Shown: piece by piece, positions 53,101-64,000 of the stretch
Position numbering within the stretch: position 1 is the stretch's first letter
Layout: each line of letters opens with the position of its first letter
DNA from: Plutella xylostella
Lineage: Eukaryota > Arthropoda > Insecta > Lepidoptera > Plutellidae
DNA: 64,000 nucleotides
NCBI RefSeq assembly: GCF_932276165.1
Contig: NC_064008.1
Coordinates: forward strand, 811,001 to 875,000
Reading direction: 5' to 3'
Notes under the pieces: model-generated
What the model was told of the DNA's origin: nothing
The model's input: the letters and a program-made list of their open reading frames with translations, nothing else
The model's database searches: none
Translations under genes and position numbers: made by a program

Positions 53101-56064
53101 ATGGAGGTCCTTGTGCTACTGCCATGGCTATTTGTTATTATAACCGCTCAGGTATAATAGTTCTTTTAATATACATAGATAGATAAGTATAGAATATTCT
53201 TTATTTGTACACAATATAATATATAATATAAGTAATACTAGGTTTTTTAGTGGGAATGTGAGGATACAAAGTAGCCATAGTTTGTTAAAACAGATACCAG
53301 AAATTTAAATTATAGTATAAGTAGTTCAAATTGATCTTTTCAGGATACATTATACAGCGTGGATCAACTATTACAAAGAGGAATCAGCAGTGGCGACGGA
53401 GTTTCTACATATGCAGTGGATGGCGATGACGGCGCGATCCAATCCAACGAGGGCCTGAATGCGAACCTTGAGGAACAACAGCAAAAAAAACTGCAAAACC
53501 TTGGAACTATGTTTTTACGGGTAACACTATCATTTTCCATCCTTACATAATAATTTCCCCAGATATTTATTTATAATTGATATGCTCAATTTCTCAAAAC
53601 TGTAATACCCGAAAGGGTAGTCAGGGGTGACTCGCAAGCGCACACGGTTTTCGCTATTACCTACATTCATTTTTACTCACAGGATAGGTCGCGAGCTTTT
53701 TGAGAATGATATATTAAATTATAATAAGTACCTAGGTATTATATTTATATTGTACTAGCTGTTCCCGCGCGCTTCGCTTCGCCTTAAAAAGTTTTCCCGT
53801 GGGAATTCCGGGATGAAAAGTATGTTCTTTCCCAGGGTCTAGACCGTATGTATACCAAATTTCATTCAAATCCGTTCAGTAGTTTTGGCGTGAAAGAGTA
53901 ACAGACAGACAGCCAGACAGACAGACACAGTTACTTTCGCATTTATAATATTAGTTAGGATTGTAGTATAGTAATATGTATTGTTCTTAGTTCTAAAAAT
54001 CTAAAATGTTTTCAGATGGCACAAGCAGCAGGATTACGGGAAAATAAAATAAAACGCCCCCCTTATCCCCCCACGAATCCGGTGAGTTATCGCTAAACAT
54101 CAAAATTAAATTTTCAGTTTGTAAGAAAATCATATTATGTCATATTCGTAGCTCATTCGAAGGCTGTAGCAAAAGTCAGAAGAACAACCAAATTTCCGTG
54201 AACATCAAAAAACGCTTATATTTCTATACTATTCAAAACTGTTCCTGGGTCACCCCTTTCTCCTTACACCGCTTTTGCAACAACCTGCCTACGAATACTG
54301 CAAAATAGCTAGAGTATTGCCATTGTACTTCTTACTTGAGTATTTCTTTATTTCCGTGGCATAACTGATACCACTAGGCACCGTAGCGTCCGTAGTCGAG
54401 CTGGCTTCAGTGATCGTAACTGATAACTGAGTTGAAGCAACAACTCGGCTGTCCAATTTCAAAACACAGTAACAGCCAAGAGACAAAATGTTCAGAAGAG
54501 CCAAAAAACGTTTTTGTCCCTTCATTTCAATGCCCTGGTAAAACTATGATACATACATATCTAAACGAATGTAAGCTTAAAAGAACCGGCAGAACCTAGG
54601 CTTTACATACAATACTATTTCATTTAAATATGACTAATATTGTTGCTGTAATGCACAAAAGAAAACACTAACTAGGTTTTAAATGGTTTTCTCACCCTAA
54701 AACCGCCCTCACTGACCATTTTATAACCTAGTAAGAGCCATTAATGTGTAATTTAAGACAAGTAAAGTATATTGAAATTGCAATAATAACGTAATAATTT
54801 ATATGTTTTTTTATTTTTTTATATGTTTTGGATCCTTCACATAATATAAATCAAATTTTGCAGCACTTTTACACGACCGCACTAAGTAATAGCTGAAATA
54901 CCGGCATATTTTTAAGTTTTATCTAAATGAACCAAATCGCCATATTAAGAAGGCATGTCTGACACGAACATTATTTATGGCTGCCTTAAATTAGACAATA
55001 TTTCCTAAATTTTGAGCTAAAATTAGTTTACAATGTTTGAGTTTTTTTTGGTTTATGCAAAATAGGGCTAGCAGAAAGGTTCTGACGAGAAAGGTCTCTA
55101 TGGCTTTTATAAAGAAGACAAAATTTCTTTATGTTCTACTTTTAATTCACCTCTCTAGGTCTCATTGGTTCAAAGATACAGGTTCTGGAATATCTGATAT
55201 TTTTTCGAAAAAAAGTGTAATAATGTATGCCATTTGTGACTTACTAAAATTAACGGGCAAAAATTGACCTTTGCTGACCATTTCAAAACCTAGTAAGCGC
55301 CATTGACAATTTTAAAACCGATAAAAGTCATTTTCACTTACTGTGTTTTAAAATGGTTGGTGGCTCTTACTGTGTTTTAAAATGGCATTTTTGATTTCGC
55401 AGGGTGGAGTTACTAGGTTTTTAGAAAATTTATTTTCGTTTCTAAGCCGTTTTTTGATATTCTGACAATGCAGGAATGTGCGGAATCGCCTAAAATAATG
55501 TATAAATCAAAGACCCGTTTTTTTTTAAAGTTGGCGCTTACTGTGTTTTGAAATTGGACAGCCGAACTGGCACGGTCAGCCATAGATGGGTGACTGATTT
55601 CAAGTGGTTCTTTTCTGGACGCTTCCGTGCTTCGGACGGCACGTTAAGCCGTGGGTCCCGGTTGCTGCTTTGGCAGCAGTCGTTAAACCTAGTCAGAGGC
55701 CTTCGGGCGGCTTGAAAACATCTGACAGTCGGTTTGCCCACTTACTTGACAACTCTCAGCACAAGCTTGCTTGTGTTGGGGTCCTCCAACCGATGAACTG
55801 ATACCACTTGAACTGTTCCAGCATGGCGGTCCAGTGCAGATGTACACGGTGTCCGGGGGACCGCTGCTGCCGGGACAACTCATCGTGTCCGACTTCCACA
55901 CTAGAAGGGGGGAAGAGGTCGACGTCGACACTAGAAGCGGGGGAGAGGTCGACTTTGATCCTAGAAGGGAGATAATAGATGCTTCTGGGCCGACTGAAAA
56001 GCCTAAACGCAGGCCCTATATGAAGTTAAAATTGCAAGGATACGTTTACAAAATGCAAGGATAA
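53101..56064 (+). CDS. Gene B5: secreted protein, three repeat units
   Basis: Exons 53101-53151, 53344-53520, 54016-54081 and 55822-56064. Signal peptide ends FVIITAQ as in B2. Exon 4 combines the B2-like SDFHTRR and ASGPTEKP with three repeat units. Intron 2 holds a minus-strand CTAGT repeat (53755-53956), and intron 3 holds the 1.12-kb MITE also present in B2. All frames and splice sites are kept. Confidence 0.65.
53755..53956 (-). repeat. CTAGT-type repeat in B5 intron 2
   Basis: Begins ACTAGCTGTTCCCGCGCGC and ends with CGCATTTATAATATTAGT; (CAGA)n inside. Absent from B1, B2 and B4, so it is a recent, copy-specific insertion. Confidence 0.65.
54446..55564. mobile_element. 1.12-kb MITE in B5 intron 3
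   Basis: Same element, same insertion point and same AACT flanks as 24084-25203, differing by a few bases. It is shared by duplication of the host segment rather than by independent insertion. Confidence 0.85.
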
Positions 56065-56133
56065 GATTAGTCAATAAAAATGCGATAATTCAAAACTCCT
56101 ATATAAGTTAAAATTTCCTCAAAGTAACATTAA

Positions 56134-56261
56134 GGGTCACTTTTACCAAACACTAAACGTATTTAAAATGGTATTTAAATCAAATTTTAAATACATTTTG
56201 TACTAACTGACAGACGTTTGACAGGCGTTTAAATATGTTTAGCGTTTGGTGAAATTCCACC
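56134..56261. mobile_element. 128-bp TAA-flanked MITE after B5
   Basis: Same position and sequence as 25743-25870. Confidence 0.75.
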
Positions 56262-56437
56262 TAAAACTCCAAACCCCAATTTGTGTTAAGTATTTTAATT
56301 TTTAATAATATTGTTAACAATCTATAGCTACGTTTTAATAACAAAATATCGGTACAATAAATAAATAAACACTTCTAAATTATATGTCGGTAAACACGGT
56401 TAATTAATTATAGTATTGCAAAAAATATTGACTTAAA

Positions 56438-58604
56438 CTACATCATTTTGTTCATCCCATCCTTATTGTCACCCTTGTCTTTATCTAGAGACTTATCAAC
56501 ATCTGCAGTTCCGTTGCAATACTTCACAACCCCATTATCTGGTTTGCTCGTCCCATTTTGCGCTGGAGCGATCATGAGCAAGTTGTTTCCATTCCTGTCA
56601 GTTGTCAAGTTCCTTAACGGCAGGGGATGGCGCCATCTTGGGAAATAGTAAGAGCTTCTGAGGAACCTATAGTGCTCCATTTTGTTTTGGACCACTCGAC
56701 TTTGGTAGCGTCTGAAGAGCGAACCATCTTCATTTTCCTCGTTGCCGAATTTCGGAAAGTCGTTAGCGCCTTCGAGAAAGATTTTCGGTTTTGGACCTTC
56801 ATCATCATTGCAATAAGGTCGTTTGTACTTCCTGCGTAGGTTCTGCGATGGGCTAAGAGGTGATTCGCATTTGATTGCTAAGGAGTTGTTCTCTTTGTTA
56901 GTGGAGATGGAATGCGCTTTCTGCCACTCGAGCACCTCGCATAGAAGACCGATGTATCTGTAATAAGAATATACATAATGAACATATATGGACAAAGGGA
57001 AGATTATGTCTGCCAGAAAAGATGTGACAGTCGCTGGGGTGGACACAGATAAAAACCCTATAATAGTTGTAAGAAAAGTCTGAAAAGAAGAGCGGCGCTA
57101 TAACCCTGTGTCAGACACAGTTCTCATTCACATAGCCACAAAAATTTAGGTTAGGTTATATTAATTTAATTGTATCTTCCTGCGATTGCCTGAGATTTCG
57201 GGTTTCTATTCAATATCCACTCTTAGCTTTTGTTTATAAATATACCTGCCTCTCAGAACAAGATACTGAGGTAGTTTCCTAAAATTTCTAATGACTAGTC
57301 TTTGTGTTTGTTACCAACCTTAGTCTTAGAAAGGAGAGTAACAGCGTCACAAAACTCCAGAGTTTACTTACCTGTTGTAGTCGACAACTATCTTTTTGTA
57401 TGTCTGACCTATGTTATCCAAATCCAAACTAATATTATAAATGCGAAAGTAACTGTGTCTGTCTGGCTGTTACTCTTTCACGCCAAAACTACTGAACAGA
57501 TTTGAATGAAATATGGTATACATACGGTCAAGACCCTGGGAAAGAACATAAGCTACTTTTTATCCCCGAATCCCCACAGGAAAACTTTTAAGGCGAAGCG
57601 AAACGCGCGGGAACAGCTTGTATATTAATATTATAAATGCGAAAATAACTGTGTCTGTCTGTCTGTCTATCTGTCTGTTACTCTTTCACGCCAAAACTAC
57701 TGAACGGATTTGAATGAAATTTGGTATACATATGGTAAAGACCCTCGCGGGAACAGCTAGTGTTCAATAAAGTCATATTCTATTCTATGGTACTCGTTCC
57801 TGATAGCGACCCTCAATATCTCGCTCTTAGACAGCTTCTTGTCGGGCGGGTGCGTGGGCACGAGTCTCCGGAGCTCGGCGAAGGCTCCACTCACGTTCTG
57901 CTGGCGCCAGCGCTCGCGGCAGTTGGAGAACAACTTGCGGGGCGCTCGGAGAGGCAGGCCGGGGGGTAGGTCCGACTGGGGACGGGAAAAGATTAGTTGA
58001 AGATCTTCCATATCGTACTAATATGAAGGACGAGTCGTGTCAACTGAGTGTTTGATTGCAGTTGAAATGCGGTCCGTCTGTCTAGAGCCTAAACGCGAAA
58101 GTTTTTGAGTATAGATGTTTGGTACTCTTTCATGGGAAAACGGCTGGGGAAATTTTGATGAAATTTGGTATGTAGGCAGCTGACACCCTTCTTCTTTTCA
58201 ACATTCCTATGAAAAGAAATATGGGTCTGGATCTTGGGCTGCAAGATCTTCCCTCACCATTCCCACAACTATTGCCTCAATCTCCACAAAACGTCACTAC
58301 GTTGTCTTTGGACGTCGACACTAGAATGTGGGGAGCGGTCGACATCGACACTAAGAGGGAGGGAATGGTCGACTTCAACACATGGATGGGGGAGAGGCTA
58401 ATGTTTAAACTAGAAGGCAAGAAGAGGTCGACTTTGACACTAGAACACTTGGCTAGTAAATCCAGCCACAATGGTAGTTCCTCACCTGTGCCCGCATCTG
58501 TCTCTCGTCATCACTGTCCTGGAAACTCGGGTCGTCGCTGAGCATCTCGCTGTCCGGCTCCTCTTCCGAACACGAGTCCGGCTCTGACGTCATCGCCACT
58601 GCCA
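56438..58604 (-). pseudogene. HLH3B: H5: bHLH gene with destroyed splice donor after the bHLH exon
   Basis: Exons 58486-58604, 57800-57975 and 56438-56957 are all open, and exon 1 and the RERWRQQNV and THPPDKKLSKSEILRVAIR blocks match H1. The donor at the end of exon 2 reads ATCAG|GAACGAG instead of ATCAG|GTACGAG, so the obligatory GT is GA. Read-through would give RNEYHRIEY and stop a few residues later, before helix 2 is complete. A rescue splice site is not obvious. Confidence 0.75.
57428..57763 (+). repeat. Two CTAGT-type repeats in H5 intron 2
   Basis: Same pair as in H2 (first ending CAGCTTGT), supporting the H2/H5 relationship. Confidence 0.6.
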
Positions 58605-59033
58605 CTGGGGGGAGAAGAGGGGAATAAAACAGAATGTTATTATATTCAAAGCATGGAAGTAGACATAAAGCCCTCTTTTGAAATATGCCAGACGGTACTA
58701 TCCGATACTCCTATAAAATAAAATAAAAAATGCTTATTTGAAACTACCCTTAAGTTAAGAAATACAGAGTTACAGAATGGGAATTTAGTAAGTAAACAAA
58801 AAATATAACTTCAAGTATCAAAATGTTATGGTTTGACTCAACTTAAACCAGCCCAAACCTACAACCAGCGATATGTAAACAATGTTCGACTTGGGCTTTA
58901 AACCTAGATTTATCGATAAATGAAGCGTTGGTACTGATAAAAAATGAATTATTACAATTTGTTCAATGTTACATACCCGTCATAGACGCTGCACGAGCGT
59001 AAACATCGTCCTAATTCGACCAAATGTGTCCAG
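58605..59033. other. Module V-VI spacer, left part
   Basis: Repeats the spacer of 46920-47300, with the left part of the transposase-like fragment, then is cut at 59033 by a large insertion. Confidence 0.65.
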
Positions 59034-59929
59034 CAGCCTTACTCCCAGCGATTAATAGTCGCTATCCAAAAAAGCCAATTAAAACTCAGTTGAAAAATTT
59101 AGGCCGAATCAGTTGGTACCACCACCTCGGTTTTGACTGAGCCGCGGACCAGGGACAACGTAGAAAATATATCAAGAAACGACTAGTGATTATTTTTGAA
59201 ACGGTAGCCGAAGTAAGCCGATATCAGGCCGATGTTGCGTTCCGTATTTCAATAGAGGTGAAAGAAAGAGATGTCGCTCTATAAAATTGTATAAGATCTT
59301 GTGTTTTTTCTCGCTCTGACAAGGAAAAAATTGGTGTGCGTTCGAAGTACTAGCGAAGCTTGAAATAAGAAATCCGGTAATCATCAGTCCATATTATGTT
59401 TTTATTTTTTCAATGTTAGTAAAATATTAATTAAAATACTTATTAAACACTAGGTTAAAGTCATCACTCATGCCATTTTTTACTTATTATTCACAAAAAC
59501 TTAACTTTGTAAACGTTAAAATATGAAATTAGGGGCTTTTGAACACATTCAAACTAAAAATCAAAATACTCTGTGAACCTGTGAAAACACTCCCTCCACT
59601 TCATTCATACAACATACAATAACAATGATAAAACAAAATTACAAATGGAATTTCCTTATTTAAATAGATATTTGTGCACTAAATACATAATAATATGACG
59701 TAAGTATAGTATTCTGATGGAGTGGTTAAGTTGCAGACTCAGATCGACTCGATTTATAAAATAGACCGATAAAATATTACGATAATTTGTTACAAAGTTA
59801 TAGATATTAAACTATCAATCATTGTTTACAGAAAGAAGAAGAAGACGTTGCGTGTCACCGTATAGCCAAGGAAATATCTTGTGAAAGTTTTAACTCAAGG
59901 CGGAAATTTATTGAAAAAAACCGGCCAAG

Positions 59930-60525
59930 TGCGAGTCGGGCTCGCGCACAAAGGGTTCCGTAGCAGCAAATATAATAAACTTATTATGTCAATAACTTAA
60001 CCAAAATTACAGTTAAATCAACCTATCTCAAAAACTATAAGAGATACTTTGATCAAACCAAAAATCGTTGAAAGAGTTAATTAGCATGCATCACCTCTAT
60101 TTTTTTTAGAATTTTATACCCCGTAGTTATAAAAATAGAGGGGGGGGGACATACTTTTTACGACTTTGAGAGCTGATATCTCAAAAACCGTTCACTTTAA
60201 GAAAAATGTTTTTTAGAAAACTTTATATCATTTTAAAAGACCTTTCCATTGATACCCCACACGGGTATGTACATCGAAAAAAAAAATTTCATCCCTCAGT
60301 TACATGTATGGGGGGCCCCACCCCCAATTCTTTTTTTTACTATTTAGTGTCATATTTTTGTAGCGGTTCATACAACACATATTCCTATCAAATTTCATCA
60401 CTGTAGTACTTATAGTTTCCGAGTAAATCGGCTGTGACAGACGGACAGACGGACAGACGGACAGACGGACATGACGAAACTATAAGGGTTCCGTTTTTGC
60501 CATTTTGGCTACGGAACCCTAAAAA
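59930..60525. repeat. GGTTCCGTAG-ended repeat, second copy
   Basis: As 52241-52808, with a roughly 30-base internal difference; includes (GACGGACA)n at about 60440-60472. Confidence 0.7.
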
Positions 60526-60608
60526 TACTCAACATAACCTACAATTACAGTGAAATACTGAAAATATCTTGTACCGTGATAATATTTCTGAATAATAAGT
60601 GCAAACCC

Positions 60609-60653
60609 GGTTGAAAGCACGATCTTAGAGTATCTAAGATCGTGCTTTCAACC
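60609..60653. repeat. Perfect 45-bp hairpin
   Basis: Arms GGTTGAAAGCACGATCTTAG(A) and exact complement, 21 bp each, with a 3-base loop. No larger element is seen around it. Confidence 0.75.
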
Positions 60654-61000
60654 ACATACTTAATACAATTCCATAATCATATCGAAATCCAAAAGTTCGT
60701 AAGTCGTAAGTGATCATAGTTTAGGTGTGTACTTATTAGACTCATGCATTGTAAACTCTATAAACGATTACTCGTAATGTATTAATCATATTAAAAGTTG
60801 AATGCGGCTGTTTTATTTTTTATTCTTTATGTTTAAAGCAGTTCTAAGAAAAAGCAGTAATAACTAGTAATAAGAGTTGTAACATTATGCATGGACCAAG
60901 TGTCAGCTTATGTAAAAACACAATGTTATCATGTAAGTAAACCCTGCTTTAAACATAAAAAATGTGTCTACCTAATCTTCATAAAGCAGATAATGCTAAC

Positions 61001-61138
61001 ACCCTGATTACACCACCAAGTAGAGCGGCCCGAGACAGTGTCCTCCGCTGAGCACTGTTAAATTGTGATCCACGGAATGGTTTAAGATCAGCCAAGAGTA
61101 CTGTCTTGCCACTCTACTCAGTAGGTGATTACAAGGGT
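61001..61138. repeat. 138-bp MITE
   Basis: Imperfect inverted ends: ACCCTGATTACACCACCAAG against the complement of GTAGGTGATTACAAGGGT, with GTAGAG(C/T)GGC further in. Confidence 0.6.
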
Positions 61139-61522
61139 ATTACATTGCAACAGGTAAAAGTAAGTATACAGGGCCTCAAGTCTGCTAAGGAATGAGGAGG
61201 ATATGGTAGGTATCCATATATTAAAAGTACAACTTACAATGTTACTTATACAATTTCTTCCATGTTGCAATGTCATCATTGCCGGACTCTTAAGAAGGAA
61301 TACTTCCTATCAAGCCTTTATAAATCAATAGTATCATGAATGACCTCTTAGTCAAGTGCAACATCAACATTTCAATAATGAAATGAAACATGGTTTTTGC
61401 TGTATTTTGTGTTTATTAAGTATCATATATTAAATCACATCACAATTATTATCAGTGTTCTGAAATATCAAGCATAAGCTTCTCTTCTATTAGCTAAAAA
61501 ACTGCTTTCTGATTATCCTAAC

Positions 61523-61712
61523 TAATATTATAAATGCGAAAGTAACTGTGTCTGTCTGTTACTCTTTCACGCCAAAGCTACTGAACGGATATGAATGAAA
61601 TTTGGTATACATATGATCTAGACCCTGGGAAAGAACATAGGCTACTTTTTATCCCGGAATTTCCACAGGATAACTTTTTTAAGGCGAAGCGAAGCGCGGG
61701 GGAACAGCTAGT
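61523..61712 (+). repeat. CTAGT-type repeat
   Basis: ATTATAAATGCGAAAGTAAC, (GTCT)n, ending GCGGGGGAACAGCTAGT, the same family as in the H introns. Confidence 0.65.
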
Positions 61713-62942
61713 CTGAAATAAGATAGAAATATAGATTAATAGTAATTCTATAGGTTAGGATATAATAATAATATATTGTACAGTCAGCCAAAGAGATATG
61801 TATGCCACCCCAACGCAAGCCCTTAGATATTATGACAATTGATAGGTAATATTTATGTAACATGAAAAATAAGGATAACTAATATTAAGGTAAGTAATAC
61901 TTAAGTTAATAAGTAGGTATTGATAAAATATTATTATTCCACCCATGAGGATTAAATTTTTGTTGCTGTGGTGGCATAAATATCTATTGCTGACTGTACT
62001 ATCAAGGTATTGATACAACTTTATTTAGTAGATTTTCTATTCTATTCTATTCTGAGAGGTGGCGAAGCTCCTGTACGTGGCTCTCTTGAGTGGAACCTTT
62101 GTACATATCCCCTTAATTTTAGCTCAGCCAGCCTAGCTCTCGAGTAAAATGGAGCAGCAAGCCTGGGTGTTCCAATAGCTGAGATAGGCGTTCTGTTGGT
62201 CCAAGAATAGATAGTCTTGTTTCTGTAGTAGGTGGAGATTGAGCCAGCATAGGTATATTTTTTTAACTACAAAAGATACCCACCGCAGCACTACAGTTTA
62301 ATCCTAAGGTACTTAGAAAACAGATGAATCAAATAATATTTTATAGATATAGAATCTAGATAAGCAAGCCAAGTAAATTATTTTTCATACTGTCAGTGCA
62401 TCATAAAATTAAAGTGTTTGTGCTAGGGTAGTATTTCATATCTTTTTTGCTACAAATAAATTGAAATCAGCTTAAGTGACTTACTCAGTAGCAGAATGAT
62501 ATGCCAATTTAGTTTCTTATGTAGGTATTAACTTCATAAGATCTTAATTACCTACTTAACAACTTGTTGTTAAGTAGGTACTTCACATAGGCACTTGAAT
62601 ATTTAGTCTTGGTTATAAATTCCAGTCTGGAGCCAGTTGCAACGCAGTAAAAACCTACAAATACCAAAATTCTGGTTAGTAGATATCATGGGGTTTAGGT
62701 TACAGACATTATGATAGTATAGGAAGGTTTATCTTATTATTATTATTAGTAGGTATATATTGTTAGCCACTGGACTTAGCTGGAGCGAGACCAGACATAG
62801 GTGGTTTAAACATAGATAGGTGGCAGATTTTATGACACCTCTGGGGTGCCATAGGACTACAACAATGGTAAAAGAAGGTTTGTCTTTGTTTTGAAGGATA
62901 TTTCCTTTAAGGCTTCTTCTTCATGCCTTAAGAATATGAGAG

Positions 62943-63144
62943 TAAAGGCGGTCATCCACTGGCGAGGCGACGGTATAGATTGTTGGCTTGTCGAATCTCG
63001 TTGGTGATCCATTAGCGAACCAAACAGTCTACTCTCATCATTGGCAAAGTCGTGGCGTGCTTTTTGTAACATCGTTGGAGGTTTTTTAGACCGCGGACTT
63101 AGAGGTTATTGGAGGTTTTGCTCGCGAATGGATCACCGCCTTTA
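62943..63144. repeat. 200-bp MITE
   Basis: Inverted ends TAAAGGCGGT(C/G)ATCCA with GCGAG further in; the only longish minus-strand frame here (62857-63072) is an accident of this repeat and its flank. Confidence 0.65.
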
Positions 63145-63649
63145 GTTGAAGAAACTTTTACATGTACCTCTATTATGTTTGTGGATACTCACCTTATTTG
63201 TTACGCTCAAATCAGCTAGTTTCATGAAGCTAAAGTCTTCAGTCAAATTGTCCGTCAACTCCTTTAAATATGCTTTAAATATCCAGGGAGACTGGTTTGC
63301 AATCCTCACGTATCCTCAGTTACTACTTTCACATCACTTTGTAGGTGTAATTACAGGCTCTTTTTCTTACAAAAATAGGAAAAATTAGCCATTGTAATGG
63401 CTTTGCGTTGCAAGAATAGGAACTTTTTTCAAAGAGGCGTTGAGTCGCAACTTTGACATATAATCTACTCTGTGTGATGAGCTCATTATGAGCTCGTGGT
63501 GCGAATTTCTAGCTTAGTAACGCTATAATTTTCACTGAACGGTTTGCGTGACGTCATAACACAATGAGCCGCAAAAATGTGCGGTGGGAGTGCGAAATCA
63601 GCGATCTTGTTGAAATCGATTCAGCCACTCATCGCTGGGAGTAAGGCTA

Positions 63650-64000
63650 CAGCTTCATGTTCCGCTAAACATTGTATATAAACTCGATAAATAACTTCCC
63701 TAGCTTGACTACGAATATTTTTCTTCTTCTTCCTAATTGCAAACAGGCGTAAATAGTTGTTTTTATCTAGATTATCCTAATAATTAAATAAGAAAATTGA
63801 AAAAACACCGAACCGCCAACTGCCATAAACATTGTTATGACCAGTATAAAACGTAGTGTTCTTTTCTCTATGGTTATGACTTTTATGTTTCTTTTCTAAT
63901 GGTGCCAGGCTCCTGAAAATTTTAGTTCCTCAAACATAAATTTCATGAATATAATAGTTTCACTGTATGTATATGTACTTACTTATCTACTAGGTAAAAA
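63650..64000. other. Module VI start: spacer upstream of an expected sixth B gene
   Basis: Matches about 47300-47623 and 52090-52970, including CCGAACCGCCAACTGCC and GTGCCAGGCTCCTGAAAATT, with a short extra insert at about 63840-63870. In B4 the start codon lies 140 bases after the point matching 64000. Confidence 0.7.

Larger units (their letters stand above)
59034..63649. mobile_element. 4.6-kb noncoding TIR insertion
   Basis: Inverted ends AGCCTTACTCCCAGCGAT (59035-59052 and complement 63631-63648), flanked by CAG (59031-59033 and 63650-63652). It splits the spacer's transposase-like fragment, whose two halves match the unbroken copies. The interior has no transposase ORF and carries further repeats: 59930-60525, a perfect hairpin 60609-60653, MITEs at 61001-61138 and 62943-63144, a CTAGT repeat 61523-61712 and SINE-like sequence near 62035-62150. 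It could be one large nonautonomous element or two inverted ends that trapped host DNA. Confidence 0.65.

Noticed and set aside
60206..60406. 66-aa frame in the GGTTCCGTAG repeat
   Set aside because: Noncoding repeat; the matching copy at 52241-52808 does not keep the frame.
62857..63072. 71-aa minus-strand frame as a transposase piece of the 4.6-kb element
   Set aside because: Most of it falls within a 200-bp MITE (62943-63144) and its flank; no catalytic motif.

Overview
The window is eukaryotic, AT-rich and intron-rich. It is almost certainly from a moth or butterfly (Lepidoptera). The repeats are ones I associate with lepidopteran genomes: a tRNA-headed SINE, RTE-type tails ending in (GATGAT)n, short dispersed repeats that end in CTAGT, and many MITEs. 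The genes also have short exons with GT/AG introns and insect TATA/Inr promoters. Species and chromosome cannot be named from the sequence.

Under the repeats lies a tandem array of a four-gene module in the order C(+), D(-), B(+), H(-). H is a basic helix-loop-helix transcription factor of the TAL1/SCL class (Drosophila HLH3B type). Its three visible exons splice in frame across the bHLH domain. B is a predicted secreted protein of about 178 residues from four exons. C and D are very short secreted peptides. They share a 63-nt signal-peptide exon, a middle exon ending in phase 1 and a tiny terminal exon, so they look like one divergently oriented family. The functions of B, C and D are unknown.

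Module by module: a 5'-cut C1 (71-1115) and complete C2 (7409-8436); module I with D1, B1, H1 (9777-18482); module II with C3 remnant, D2, B2, H2 (19309-28190); module III with C4 pseudogene, D3, B3 remnant, H3 (29091-46883); module IV with B4, H4 (47763-51660); module V with B5, H5 (53101-58604). The last 350 bases match the spacer just upstream of B4 and B5, so a sixth B copy should start about 140 bases past the window. Only H1 and H3 look intact. H2 has a stop codon in exon 1, H4 has a 7-bp deletion inside the bHLH exon, and H5 has lost the GT of its splice donor. B3 has lost exons 1-3, apparently by recombination between two copies of a 5S-rRNA-like SINE.

Mobile DNA fills the rest. A nearly full-length non-LTR retrotransposon with both ORFs open (29270-34311) and a 5.2-kb LTR element with identical 111-bp LTRs but essentially no coding interior (34517-39719) both sit in intron 2 of C4. 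There is an hAT-like element with a perfect 8-bp target duplication and a Tc1/mariner remnant inside it (9945-11695). A RT remnant holds a MITE that itself holds a MITE (5396-7250). A 1.12-kb MITE with subterminal repeats is present in both B2 and B5. A 4.6-kb TIR insertion separates module V from module VI.
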